Origin: Doris montereyensis
Taxonomy: Eukaryota; Mollusca; Gastropoda; Nudibranchia; Dorididae
DNA length: 64,000 nt
Direction of reading: 5' to 3'
Assembly (NCBI GenBank): GCA_037039925.1
Contig: JAXRKP010000931.1
Span: forward strand, 22,501 to 86,500
A program made the position numbers and the translations under genes. The notes below the pieces were generated by a model. It ran no database searches. It saw only the letters and a program-made list of their open reading frames with translations, and had not been told where the DNA came from. This document shows, piece by piece, positions 24,770-35,030 of this stretch. The first letter of the stretch is position 1. Each line of letters opens with the position of its first letter.

Positions 24770-25230
24770 ATGGAATCATATTGTCTCAAATGTAAAAAGA
24801 AAACAAATACTAAAAGTATTGAACGATTTTTAACTAAAAATAATAGAAATATTTTGAAAGGCTCCTGCATTATTTGCTGTGGGCTAAGAAATCTAAATTT
24901 ATTTCTAAAAAAGAAGGTGAAGGATTAATAGATAAACTGTCATTTCCTATTAATTTATCTTTACATAAATGGACAGGCCCTGGTACTCCTATAGATTTTT
25001 ATTCCCAGATGGTAACCCAAAAGATAAATATATACCTTATAATGAAGTTGATCCATTTCTATAAAGCAAGATTTATGTTATTGCAAATATCCGTATAGAA
25101 AATGCAGAAGTGATCTTATGTGATGCTAAAATGTTAGAGGAATTAAAAGAATTGAAAACTAAGCCTAGAAGCAGGAAAGATTACTAACAATATAATTGGT
25201 GCGAAACGTACTCTGGGGCTTGACACCAAA
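24770..25230 (+). pseudogene. Polinton zinc-knuckle / phospholipase A2-like protein, broken
   Basis: ATG at 24770 starts MESYCLKCKKKTNTKSIERF with a later CIIC, the two-knuckle N-terminus usual in this Polinton protein. Further on, a frame reads HKWTGPGTPID, the GPGT calcium-loop motif of parvovirus-like PLA2 domains, then KQDLCYCKY at the active-site helix. The usual catalytic His before Asp reads Gln here. The C-terminus has IIGAKRTLGL. At least two frame changes separate these parts, so it is a pseudogene. Parvovirus-type PLA2 domains help particles cross membranes; no activity is expected from this copy. Confidence 0.62.
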
Positions 25231-25249
25231 TGACTAGGCGGAGCCTCAA

Positions 25250-26058
25250 GTGATGAAATAAAAAATAAACCGCTTCCTAATGATTTGAGTAATGAAATTC
25301 ATAAATCAAGAAATTTGTTATGTTTCCAAGAAAGCAAGTTTTATCTTCATGGTATAGACGACATTTTTGCTGTGGTTAATCTTGTTGACATGCAAAAGTA
25401 TTCAAAACAAAATAAACCTTTTAAATATCTATTGAATGTGATTGATGTTTTTAGTAAATATGTTTTAAAAACTAAAACTGGATTAGAAGTAATAGTTGCT
25501 TTTAAACTGCAGAGAAGACAGAAAATCAGAAAAGATATGGGTTGACAAAGGACCGAGTGTTATAACAAAACTTTTAAAGATTTACTTAAGAACCAAAACA
25601 TAGAATTATATACTATAACAGAGTGAAAAAAATCCTGCATAGCTGAAAAATCCAATAGAACTCTTAAAGAAAAGATATCCAAATATTTTCCTGCTTATAA
25701 CACAGCAAAATACTAAATATTAGATCAAATAGTAAGCAGTAGAATAATACTTTTCACAATACAATTAAGATGACACCTGTAGAAAACAATAAAAAGAAAA
25801 TGAAGACGATATTATTCGAAAGAGTGTTTCAAGATGAATTATGTGACAAAAGAAACAAATTCCAAAGTAGGTGATCTTGTACGTATCACCAAGTATAAAA
25901 ACACTTTGAAAAAGGTTACACTAGTAACTGGACTTCAGAAATTTTTGTTATTGACAAAGTGTAAAAATTATCCTATTACATTTAAAAGCCATGATTTACA
26001 AAAGGAAGACATAACTGGTTATTTTTATACTAACGAATTATTGAAAACCAAATGTTAG
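25250..26058 (+). pseudogene. Polinton retroviral-type integrase, broken
   Basis: The 86-residue frame at 25285-25545 contains GIDDIFAVVNLVDMQKYSK and YLLNVIDVFSKY, the signature of the Polinton integrase RNase H-like core. WVDKG follows in the next frame, then an EKSNRTLKEK-like block, and the C-terminal frame 25834-26058 carries VGDLVRITKYKN and ITGYFYTNELLK (chromo/SH3-like end). The order and size match the family. Breaks: a stop after the core, frame changes near 25550-25620 and 25700-25830, and Asn where the family usually has the first Asp of DLVDM. Confidence 0.85.
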
Positions 26059-26059
26059 A

Positions 26060-28280
26060 CCATATAAACGGAGAAATATAAAATGTTAATACAATATTGT
26101 ATTCAACATGAAATTTCCTGCTTTATATTCATTAAAGATAAAAGCAGAACATTATAAAACTACATTTAAATTTATCATTGTAAAAACAAAAGGAAAATTT
26201 CAATGCGTTCACTATCTGCTAAATTAATAATTTATTCTTTCATTTGACTGAAAAAGATTCTGGAATAGTCCTCTTAAATTTAAAGTTATATTGCAAACAA
26301 AAATGAAACTGTATTTGGTTACTTTATAGAAAATCATAGATAAATGATTCAGGAGGTAAAAGAAATTAAAAAATGGAAATATATTAAATAAGAAAGATAA
26401 ATAGACGACACGTGCTTAATATTTACGAAGTTGTTAAGGAAAAACATGCTTGCAAAGAGTCTTTTATTGGCATGTAAGAAATGTATTTTTTGAAAAAAAA
26501 ATATGAAGGATTATAGATACAACTAGTTTTTCGTTTTCTTATCTTTAAAAATCTTAAAGCAAATCACTCCTATAAAATTTATAACAGATGGTATTGAAAA
26601 TATATTTGATAGAAAAAAATAATTCAAAAGTTGTCTTACACTGTGAATAGAAACTAGAGATTAAGTTATTGATGGAGCAGAAAATATATTAAAGTTAGAT
26701 GAATCTAAAAGATAACAACTTGCCTTTTTTCTAATTAACATATGAATGTTGAAGCGAATAAGCTTTTTTTATTTTCTTTATAAAAATAAAGCGCTTAGGA
26801 AATGAGTTGATAATAACATAGTTGTATTCAAAACAAAAATAATCTTCTCAATGATATTCTTAATGATTGTATTTCTAAAAAGTAAATTAAAATTATTTTA
26901 TAAAACATTCAAAAATTCTAAACTTAATCCAACTGATTATATACATTTTTAGTGTAGAAAAAGAAAATAACCCTTATAGAAGAAAAAAATTGCTTTTAAC
27001 CTCTGAATTAAGAGAAAAGTTATTTGCAAACAACGAGTGGAGTCCCCCCGATAAAAGTTGAATTACCTGATAAATCTCACAGAAATAAACAATTCAACAT
27101 ATATTAATGAAGTTCTTAACAAATATGATCAGTTGATAAAAACAAATCAAACATGTTGATCAAAAAATAATAAGATCTACTGTTATGTTCAATTGGGAAG
27201 TATTTAAAAACAGCAAAAAAAAATTACTCTATATGTTCCATGATTATACAGTTAATAACTTTAATAATTTTATTGAAGAAAAATATCATATAAAAATATC
27301 TACTTTGTATAAGTTTTCAAAATTTAGTGTGATGTGTGAAGAATATCAAGAGTTGTTACAATGTGATCTTGGATTTACTGAATTTAGGAACAATAGATAA
27401 TTATCTAACAATGAAAACCAAATGTAACAATAAAATTAAAACAAAATTTATAATTTAGATAATTCAATATTAATACAGTTCATAAAATTAAAGATGAAAC
27501 TGGTGTTAAATGCTGTTTTAGATTTATCATTTAAAAACTAAAGGAAAAATACCTGCGTTCAAAACCTAAACTATTTATTGACCTTTATGAACAAATCCTA
27601 GCAAGTGTTATAGAAAATATGGATTGGAAACAAAATGAAACAGAACACGTTATAGAAATCATAGATGATTAAAACATGATATTAACAAGCAAAAAAAAAA
27701 AATTTCTAATAAGAAAGATAAATCCTCTAACATGTTCCTTAAAATGAAATAAGAGTTGTTAATTAAAATTGCTTATAATGAGTCAAATATCATATGTGTT
27801 GAGCACCTATTTTGAAAAAAAAGAAATATGAAGGAATATTTCATCTGAGTTTCTATCAAACTCTTTCTAAAATCGGCAAATAAAGGTTACAGCCAAACTT
27901 CGTAAAATTATTACATCGATCAGAAATGATACAATAATAATAAATACAATCATCATGTCATCATGTTTAACAGCAAAATTTTAATTTAATACTTTCAAAA
28001 GTAGTTAGAATTTTATTAATTTTATTCAGAAATTTGAATGTTTATGCTAATTAAATTTTATTTTTACTAGGATGATGGAGACGTGCAACGAATCGATAAT
28101 GACAATAATTGATAATTGTCAATGATGCTCTTAATTTTAACATTTCTAAATGTAAATTAAAATTAAAAGAAACATGTTATCTTTATAACATTCCAACTGA
28201 TTAATAATTTGATAACCCAAAGTACATGTTTCAAAAATATACACAACCCATGAATTACTGATGTAATTTGACTAACAAAA
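26060..28280 (+). pseudogene. Polinton interior: two diverged copies of one AT-rich coding segment
   Basis: Blocks repeat about 1.3 kb apart in the same order. AATTTATCATTGTAAAAAC (26168) matches GATTTATCATTTAAAAACT (27521); ATAGAAAATCATAGAT (26327) matches ATAGAAATCATAGATG (27650); AATATGAAGGATTATAG (26500) matches AATATGAAGGAATAT (27823); TCAATGATATTCTTAAT (26848) matches TCAATGATGCTCTTAAT (28118). Frames in the first copy read lysine-rich protein with many stops. I cannot name the protein; it may be the C-terminal part of the polymerase or a Polinton-specific gene. Confidence 0.45.
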
Positions 28281-28901
28281 TAGAATCGTGTGATAAAAGT
28301 AGAATTTCAGCTGATGGGTGAGCGACTATCAATTCAATCTTATCTCAACTCATTAAACGAAAAATCCATGTTACAACCAAAGTAAAACCAATAAAGAAAT
28401 GCTATAGAAGTTTTAAAACATTTGACTCAGAAAAATACCAAGAAGATTTAGAATTTAATACTTTCATAAGTAGTTAGAATTTCATTAAACATTTATAAAT
28501 GTTGAAGCTATTTCCATGACCTAATTAAATTACTTTCGGTAGGATGATAAAGCGCCAATCAAACATAGGTACCCACATAAAAAAGCTTGTGTCTTACATG
28601 AATAGCACACTCACAAAGGCCATATATCATAAAAGAATGTCATACAACAAATACAAAAATGATAAGAACAAAGAAAACTGGGCAACTTTAAAATACTTTC
28701 TTGACCGTTGCGCCGGTAATAAAAAAGAGCAGGAATTTCTGGTCCACTACAAAGTCCTTTCTTTCCAACAAAATCACACGGAGTGAGCAAAAACTAATTC
28801 TGAGAAAGGATGACAAAGTTGTAAATAATACACAAGAAGTGTGCAAAACTTTCAACAATTTCTTTGTCAACTTTGCGAAAGATATTGGTAACAGCATATT
28901 A

Positions 28902-28960
28902 CACGGCTGTGCAGGACGGAGCGTTCGTTTAGTTTCTTGCCGACCGTCGAGGTTGACCTC
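28902..28960 (+). repeat. Left inverted end of the RAG1-like element
   Basis: It begins CACGGCTGTGCAGG, then ACG, GAGCGTTCGTT and TAGTTT, then a GC-rich stretch. The right end has the same blocks with two short extra segments between them. Confidence 0.82.
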
Positions 28961-29737
28961 GGTGAGCTCAGCGAGAGTTCACAGCGGGCGCAGGCTTAAG
29001 CGTACCGTTACTCTCGGCGTAGGTTGTGTAACATTTATGGCCTATTGAAAACAACTACAAACAACACAAGACGGAAGAGTGGACTTTCATTTGACTAAAA
29101 ACATAAAGATCAAAGTTTATTTATTGTCTTGACACACTTTTTAATCAGACATTTTCTTACATGATAACTGTACTAATAGATACAAACCGGGCAAAGTTTG
29201 ACATATTTAATGACATCATCTTACTTCTTTTATGTCGATTTTTGCACATTTTGCCAAATTTTTCTTTTTTTAAAGTATACAATAAGAAAGAAAAAGAATT
29301 TACCGTGTTAACTGTTATTTCTGTAAATCCTGACCCACGTTTGATTTTCTCATAATTGGCATTTCCGTACGGTTACCTCTAATGCACACTTCATGGCGCT
29401 GTCGATTGAGAACATTCAGCTTCTCATTGACCTTGGTGTGCGTTTTACTAAATCAATTGTCTTTATTTATAAGCACAGCTGTATCATCCAGTACTTGAAC
29501 ATTCCTTGGAAAATATAATGTTATTTCTGCTTCCTTGAAAAACAATAACGTTATGCAACATATTGCTATGCGATATAGATGACTATTGTCAAACAGTTTG
29601 TAAGGACATACCATCCATTGTGTTTCGTTAAATAAGCGATATATTTATTCATAGTTTACCATATAAAATGTATAGTTGCTGCACAATAAAACCGCAGTGA
29701 GAGATGCTACAATGTATGTGTTGATAATGTTTTAGTT

Positions 29738-29962
29738 TTATGATTTCTTTTTCTTGCAATTTAAGCACACAAATGAAGAGTGACAACCTTCAATGTCAGT
29801 GTCAATGTTTATATCAAAATATAATAAAAGATCGTCTTTAAAACAAACGCATGAAGTTTTAGAACAATACTGTCGTCTTTGCTGACGTTTTAAAACACGT
29901 TCACCACAGGCACGGCACAAGTCATTAACAAGACTGTTATGTGAAACAATGGAATGAGCCAT
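29738..29962 (-). CDS. RAG1 N-terminal-region-like zinc-binding protein, 74 aa
   Basis: The ORF starts MAHSIVSHNSLVND and has LCRACGERV (residues about 15-23), then DINIDTDIEGCHSSFVCLNC near the end. The arrangement C-x2-C-G ... D-x-D-I ... H-x4-C-x2-C equals that of the zinc-binding segment in the RAG1 N-terminal region (CxxCG ... DVxxD ... HPxxFCxxC). It ends in a lysine tail and stop. RAG1's catalytic core is absent. The protein could bind DNA or partner proteins; its function here is unknown. It lies alone inside the inverted ends at 28902-30439. The homology is by motif spacing only. Confidence 0.72.
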   Translation of the reverse strand: MAHSIVSHNSLVNDLCRACGERVLKRQQRRQYCSKTSCVCFKDDLLLYFDINIDTDIEGCHSSFVCLNCKKKKS

Positions 29963-30375
29963 GATAAGGAAATCCTGCTATAGATAAGAAAAATATTCAC
30001 AACTCACGTTGTATGGATTGGTTATGTGCACGATTTTCACAGATTGAACAACAATAAAAGCGTACTTGATTGAAAGAAAGATAATTAATTTTGACTTAGT
30101 CAAGTGAATATATTTAGATATTAGCTAATGATAGTTAATGTCTTAGTGAATAAAAAGACCGTATTTTAAAATAATCACTGTAACACAAGGAAGAACACCC
30201 TCCAATGGAAATAGCATAGTCTGAAAGCACAGAAATGTAACAATTCGGAAATAGTGAGAAAACAATGTTCGCTTCAGTGGCATCCGTGGAATAACAGGGC
30301 AAAACAATAAATGATATCTCGCTGATATCAGCGCAATAACGAGGGAAACCCCTGGATGGTCATTGACAAGTGATT

Positions 30376-30439
30376 TATTGCGCGCCGGCCGGCAAACTAA
30401 CAGGAACGAACGCTCACAGCACTAGCCTGCACAGCCGTG
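30376..30439 (-). repeat. Right inverted end of the RAG1-like element
   Basis: Read on the minus strand: CACGGCTGTGCAGG, a ten-base spacer, GAGCGTTCGTT, a five-base spacer, TAGTTT, then a GC-rich GCCGGCCGGCGCGC. The first three bases CAC match the invariant start of RSS heptamers and of Transib/Chapaev ends. Confidence 0.82.
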
Positions 30440-30696
30440 ATCACTATATTCAGAATTACACCCTAGCATTAAGGCCATAAAAGAAAAAAACACCAAAAGT
30501 ACCAAACTTTGAATTCAAAGAAGCTATCCCTGAAACAATTGAGAAAATCATCAATAATTTAACGGTCAGAAAGTCAACTCGCGAGGACACAATATCTGCC
30601 AAACTTCTTAAAGCCAGTGCCCCAATATTGAATGAACATATATGCAATATCATAAACAAGTCTATTAGGACAAGTACATTTCCAGATTAATTAAAG

Positions 30697-31166
30697 ATGG
30701 CACAAGTACTACCACTATTCAAAACAAATGACCCATTAGACATAAAGAAGTATAGACCAGTAAGCATCCTACCTATAATTTCCAAAATCTTTGAAAAAAT
30801 CATGACACTTCAGCTATCCGAATATTTTAATAATATTTTTCATGATTTTCTTTGCGCTTTTAGAAAAAGCCATGGGTGCCAAACGATTATATTTCCACTT
30901 ATAGAAGACTGGAAGCTATCCTTGGATAGAAATCACTATGTCGCTGCCATATTTATGGACCTATCCAAGGCCTTTTGATTGTTTGCCCCACGACATTCTT
31001 TTACACAAATTATCGGCGTATGGTTTATCGCAAAACTGTTTCTCTGCTCCAAAGTCATCTTTCAGATAGAAAGCAGCAACTGAAGCTTGGGAGCACTATC
31101 AGTGGTTTCGAATTTATTGAAAAGGGTGTGCCCCAAAGGATTCATTCTAGGTCCCTTGTTATTTAA
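30697..31166 (+). pseudogene. LINE reverse transcriptase core, broken
   Basis: The frame at 30697-30978 encodes fingers and palm start (RPVSILPIISKIFEKIM; VAAIFMDLSKAF). A stop replaces the next codon and the remainder continues in another frame (DRKQQLKLGS; EFIEKGVPQR). The usual FxDD box region near 31200 is out of frame. It belongs to the LINE at 28285-32650. Confidence 0.8.
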
Positions 31167-31753
31167 TGTTTTTATTAATGATATATTTCTATTCATCAAA
31201 GAGGAAACTCTATAATTATACAGATGATAACACGTTGTCTTACAATAATCCTGATTTTGGTAAGCTTGTGGATAATATTTGGAACAGGAAACCGGTGTAC
31301 TAATAAACTGGTTCCACATGAACTGTATGCAAGCAACTCCAGAAAATTTCCAAGCCCTTGCATTAGGCAAACGAACATTTTCCAACAAACCCATTTTTCA
31401 AATTGACTCAATCTCTTTACCTTGTGAAGAAACTGTCAAACTGTTAGGAATAGAGATAGATTATCAATTAAAGTTTGATGCCCACATAAAGATAATTTGC
31501 CGCAAGGCCTCTCAACAACTCAATGTGTTAAAGAGAATCGGTAGATATCTCTCATAATTAAACAAGGTAGCTATATTTCATATGTTTATTCTTTCTAACT
31601 TCAACTTTTGTCCTTTAGCAAGGCACTTCTGTTCGAAATCAAATATAAGGAAATTAGAAAAAAATTCAAGAACGAGCTCTTAGATTTATATACAATGACT
31701 ATAGTAATACATATGAAGGTCTCTTGGAGGTGGCACAAATTCCAACCTAGGAA

Positions 31754-31999
31754 GTGAAACGAATGCGAGCTATGGCCATTGAAACTTTCAAAATTTTGTA
31801 TAAATTATCGCCATCTTGTCTTCAAGATTTAATATCATTTGAAGATAGAAGGTATAATTTCAGATATACAAATGTAGTCAATATCCGTAAACCTAGAACC
31901 ACTGTTTTCGGAAAACAATCATTTAAATATGCTGCTGCAGTTCTGTGGAACAAATTACCTGAACATTTAAGATCTGAAACAAATTTTAATAAATTGTAA
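31754..31999 (+). pseudogene. LINE ORF2 C-terminal segment
   Basis: The 81-residue frame contains LYKLSPSCLQDLISFE, RKPRTTVFGKQSFKYAA and VLWNKLPEHLRSETNF. These are the conserved C-terminal blocks of CR1/L2/Jockey-type LINE proteins. It is one frame away from the preceding RT segment. Confidence 0.82.
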
Positions 32000-32119
32000 A
32001 ATCTTAATTCGATGTGGAATGGTACAGATTGTCAGTATGTCATTTGTTCTATATAATTGTGTATCATATTTTTTTGTTAACTGTATATTTTTAAAGACTA
32101 GATTCTTAATCCCAATATT

Positions 32120-32320
32120 TTCTATTGAAATGTCGGTGAAAAGCCCATTAAAGACAACACCCACCCTCTTTTCTCCATACCCAAAACAAGTAGTAGAAGC
32201 GGTCGACTTATACATTTAAAATCCCGCACTGAGAGATATTTTAGATCTTTTCTTCCAAGCGCAATACAAACGTTTGACCATACCTTACTTTGAAAGCACA
32301 ATGACGTTTTCCTCACAATG
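32120..32320 (+). pseudogene. Second LINE-type C-terminal fragment
   Basis: A frame reads SGRLIHLKSRTERYFRSFLP with SAIQTF following. This SGR...R.ERY..SFLP.AI block ends many invertebrate LINE ORF2 proteins of a different subgroup from the one just upstream. It suggests a second LINE 3' end fused or adjacent; a stop and frame change follow. Confidence 0.5.
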
Positions 32321-32784
32321 TTTAAGAAATGTAACTTGATGGATGGTGAATGAATGATTTATGATAAGTTAATGAATGTGTATGAAGCTAAACTGATGTG
32401 TCTATAATTATTCTATCTTTTAAAAAAAAAAAATGTTTTTATGTATATTGTTTCACCGCACTATGTATTTACCCACCTTTGAATTTTTGTATACTTTTCC
32501 TAAAATCTAAACATTTAATGATTAACTAAGTTAAATTTATTTTTAATTTGAATACATTGATGTATTCTTTTATTTTTCAAACGGAAATTATGATAACACA
32601 AGTATAATTTCCTTTTTAAAGGATCAATAAAGATGATTGAAATTGAAATAAGGGTTTATTAAGTTATTTCCCTTTGTGATACATCTGTATGTCTCATTAC
32701 ACGGTGAGGTCTAGGTCTGGAAGAATTATTTTTTATACGGCGACAGTAAGTATCCCAAGTTTAATACATTATTAGAAAATTACA

Positions 32785-33340
32785 TTAAGTAAAGGTATTT
32801 CTTTTTTTATCTCGTGAATCACCCTGAGCCATCAGTCTATTTATTTTGTTCGTTTTCATATACATTCCTTCACCAGCTCTTTCTAAATCTTTAGAAGGTG
32901 TTGGTTTTGAATTTAAATAGAGACCTGAGCCCATTGTCTTATATAGATTCCGCCCTTTTATATAGTAAGTTGATAAACCCATAACTTTGTTTACTGTGGT
33001 TGAACCTAAACGTGCCAAGCTTCCTAATGCTACACTTTTAGCTACAGCCGGTAATATGGTTCTTGCTAATCTCATTAATGGAGGAAAAAATTCACCTCCT
33101 ACTTTATTTTTCTTATACTGTAACTGTACTTTACTAAGTTTAATGTCAACAGCTTTACCTTTCTTAAACGCATTATTAACAATTTTCAATTTGTTTATTA
33201 GTAATTACAATTAAATCATCGTCAACATCTGAGATTCTAATAGTGACCGTCTCTTTGTTTTTCATAGCAAGTTTAATCTTTTCTTTCTGGCAGTCAGAAA
33301 TATATAATCTATGTTCGAAATATTTTGCAACCATTTTTTT
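32785..33340 (-). pseudogene. Polinton minor capsid-like (adenovirus pX/pVI-like) protein, frame-broken
   Basis: The N-terminal frame starts at ATG 33334 (MVAKYFEHRLYISDCQKEK) and reads VTIRISDVDDDLIVIT before a stop near 33180. The rest is in another frame, 33189-32785: GKAVDIKLSKVQLQYKKNK, a hydrophobic helix FFPPLMRLARTILPAVAKS, then GSGLYLNSK. The LSKxQL + G-rich + hydrophobic helix + GSGLYL order is that of a short Polinton protein usually grouped with adenoviral pX/pVI. The frame break sits in an A-rich run. Confidence 0.6.
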
Positions 33341-34100
33341 AGAAATATATGTCTTATATTAAAATTAAGATAACATTTATCAATAATAATATCAGCTCTG
33401 TCTTTATCTTTTTTTATTGAGTTTAAAATGTTTAATTTTTCTTTAATTGGACCATAAATTGGCGTATATGGTTTTTCATTAATTGAGTATAATAGAATGA
33501 ATAAACAATAGGTTTACCATTATAGTAGTTATCTTTAGTAATATTAATATAAATATTTAATGGATCGTTAAATTTTAAAACTGCTTCATTTGCTGATGTA
33601 TATTTTCTAAACTCAACATCACTACCAAAAAAAACATATATATTATTTAGGTTCAAAACCAAATGGGTTTTTTTTTAAAAATCTTCATTTCTTTCGCAAC
33701 TCTTGAAACTGTTCTATATTTATTTAGTTCAAAGAGAAAGCAGGTCTTAAAACTGTTCTATATTTATTTAGTTCAAAAGAGAAAGCAGGTCCTAAAACTG
33801 TTCTATATTTATTTAGTTCAAAAGAGAAAGCAGGTCCTAAAACTGTTCTATATTTATTTAGTTCAAAAGAGAAAGCAGGTCCTAAAACTGTTCTATATTT
33901 ATTTAGTTCAAAAGAGAAAGCATGTCCTAAAACAAATTCTTCTCCAGTTGATACTGTTGTTTCCTTTAATCTTGGAAAATTTAAATTAAGAAAATTTTGT
34001 AGAGTTTTCTTGTTATACCACCCTTCTTTGATTTTAAATCTTTTGCATTCTTCAGTAATCAATTTATGTTATTTTCACTAGTAATTCTAAATATAGGTTC
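33341..34100 (-). pseudogene. Polinton protein, possible penton-like minor capsid, with 15-residue internal repeats
   Basis: The minus-strand frame 34062-33724 reads FKIKEGWYNKKTLQNFLNL, then repeats of FELNKYRTVLGPAFS. The downstream frame 33662-33432 reads NIYVFFGSDVEFRKYTSAN and YYNGKPIVYSFYYTQ. IxEGxY plus xxYxNGKP blocks recall the Polinton penton-type jelly-roll protein, but the match is weak. Stops and shifts separate the parts. The repeat block (33690-33925) is an in-frame 45-bp tandem duplication. Confidence 0.4.
33690..33925. repeat. 45-bp in-frame tandem repeat inside the Polinton protein
   Basis: About five copies of GTTCAAAAGAGAAAGCAGG then TCCTAAAACTGTTCTATATT and TATTTA; period 45 (15 codons). 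The copies are nearly identical although the surrounding gene is decayed. Confidence 0.93.
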
Positions 34101-34309
34101 TGAGTGAAATTCAATGAACGCTACTTCACAATTTTCACAATTAATAGGTTTATCAAAAAAATATTCTAAAGTATCATTAAGAATGAATTAATAGTACGAC
34201 TTTCTTTTTCTAATGTATTTTTAAAATTATTCAAACCAGTATTTATTCTTCGTCTTAGTTTTTTTAAATTTTGATCTAATTTATCTACGATTTCTTTTTT
34301 GAAATCTCT
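34101..34309 (-). other. Polinton coding debris
   Basis: The minus strand shows lysine/glutamate-rich helix-like text (near 34200-34300) between the capsid-like gene and the ATPase. It is not identifiable. Confidence 0.35.
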
Positions 34310-35030
34310 ATCATTCTAAAATTTCATTTCCGGTTTCATCATTAAGTATTTTTATCTTATTTTTAAACTCATCATAATCCATATCCATTGAAATATGATC
34401 TTGATAAATGTGTCGTAAGTTTTTATTGTCTTGTTTAAACAAACATATAAAGTTGCTATTTTCCCTTATTTTTTGTCTTGGAAGATGACAGAAGTTTTAC
34501 GAAAGATAGAAACAATCTACATTTGAATGTCTTTCTCTAGTATACATTATACTATAATAGTCATTGCATGTCATGTGTTTTGGTGCTCTAATAATATATC
34601 ATCAAATATCATTAGGTTTTTATCTGTTGATTTTAAACCTCCAGGATCCATTATGTCATCATCACTTTCAAAGTATTCACAACTAATTAGACTTTTTGTT
34701 GGATTTACTTCATCCAATTGTTTAAAATCAATTCATTAGGCGAAATATCTTGTTTAATTTGTTTTAATATCTATTGTTAAATAAATTATAAATTGACTCT
34801 TTATCTAATCTATTATCAAACCAACATTTGATTATTTTGGATTTTGTTTGAAATATTTGAAAAATTAATTTATCATAAATTAATAAACAAGGTTAACAAT
34901 AGATTTAACAGTAAGTTTGTTTTTCCTCAACCAGATTTTCCAACTATTAGCCCCTTATATATTTTGGTAAAATGATTGAATTATTTCTATTTGATTGTTC
35001 TTCCCAATCTAGATTTATTCCATTGTTATT
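34310..35030 (-). pseudogene. Polinton FtsK/HerA-type packaging ATPase, broken
   Basis: On the minus strand at 34924-34954 the Walker A loop reads GLIVGKSG, a stop codon in place of one residue, then GKT. At about 34590-34620 the Walker B strand reads NLMIFDDILLE. At about 34506-34545 RHSNVDCF-like text follows, then LPRQKIRENSNF-like text in shifted frames. Order and motifs match the genome-packaging ATPase of Polintons and related viruses. The stop in Walker A and several shifts make it non-functional. Confidence 0.75.

Larger units (their letters stand above)
28902..30439. mobile_element. DNA transposon with RAG1 N-terminus-like gene (N-RAG-TP/Chapaev-like), 1.54 kb
   Basis: Both ends carry the inverted sequence CACGGCTGTGCAGG followed, after a variable spacer, by GAGCGTTCGTT and TAGTTT. 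The flanking four bases are ATTA on the left and ATCA on the right, a possible 4-bp target duplication with one change. The insertion splits a LINE reading frame. The only good ORF (29738-29962, minus strand) has the RAG1 N-terminal zinc pattern. N-RAG-TP, Chapaev and Transib elements have CAC-starting ends. No transposase core is present, so it is non-autonomous or internally deleted. Confidence 0.78.
28285..32650 (+). mobile_element. CR1/L2/Jockey-type LINE, frameshifted, split by a DNA transposon
   Basis: From 28350 a frame carries the segment between endonuclease and reverse transcriptase (KKCYRSFKTFDSEKYQED; YMNSTLTKAIYHKRMSYNKY). At 28901 it is interrupted by the RAG1-like element and resumes at 30440 with KFEFKEAIPETIEKIINN, then the RT core: KYRPVSILPIISKIFEKI, VAAIFMDLSKAF and an FDCLPHDILLHK-like block in the next frame. 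The C-terminus is ETVKLLGIEIDYQLKFD and KYAAAVLWNKLPEHLRS. The 3' end near 32650 has AATAAAGATGATTGAAATTG. Multiple frame breaks mark it as dead. The two halves fit each other across the insertion. Confidence 0.82.

Noticed and set aside
28902..30439. Classification as Transib or as a true RAG transposon
   Set aside because: No transposase core, no RAG2-like frame and no clear 5-bp target duplication; only the N-terminal module and CAC ends are seen.
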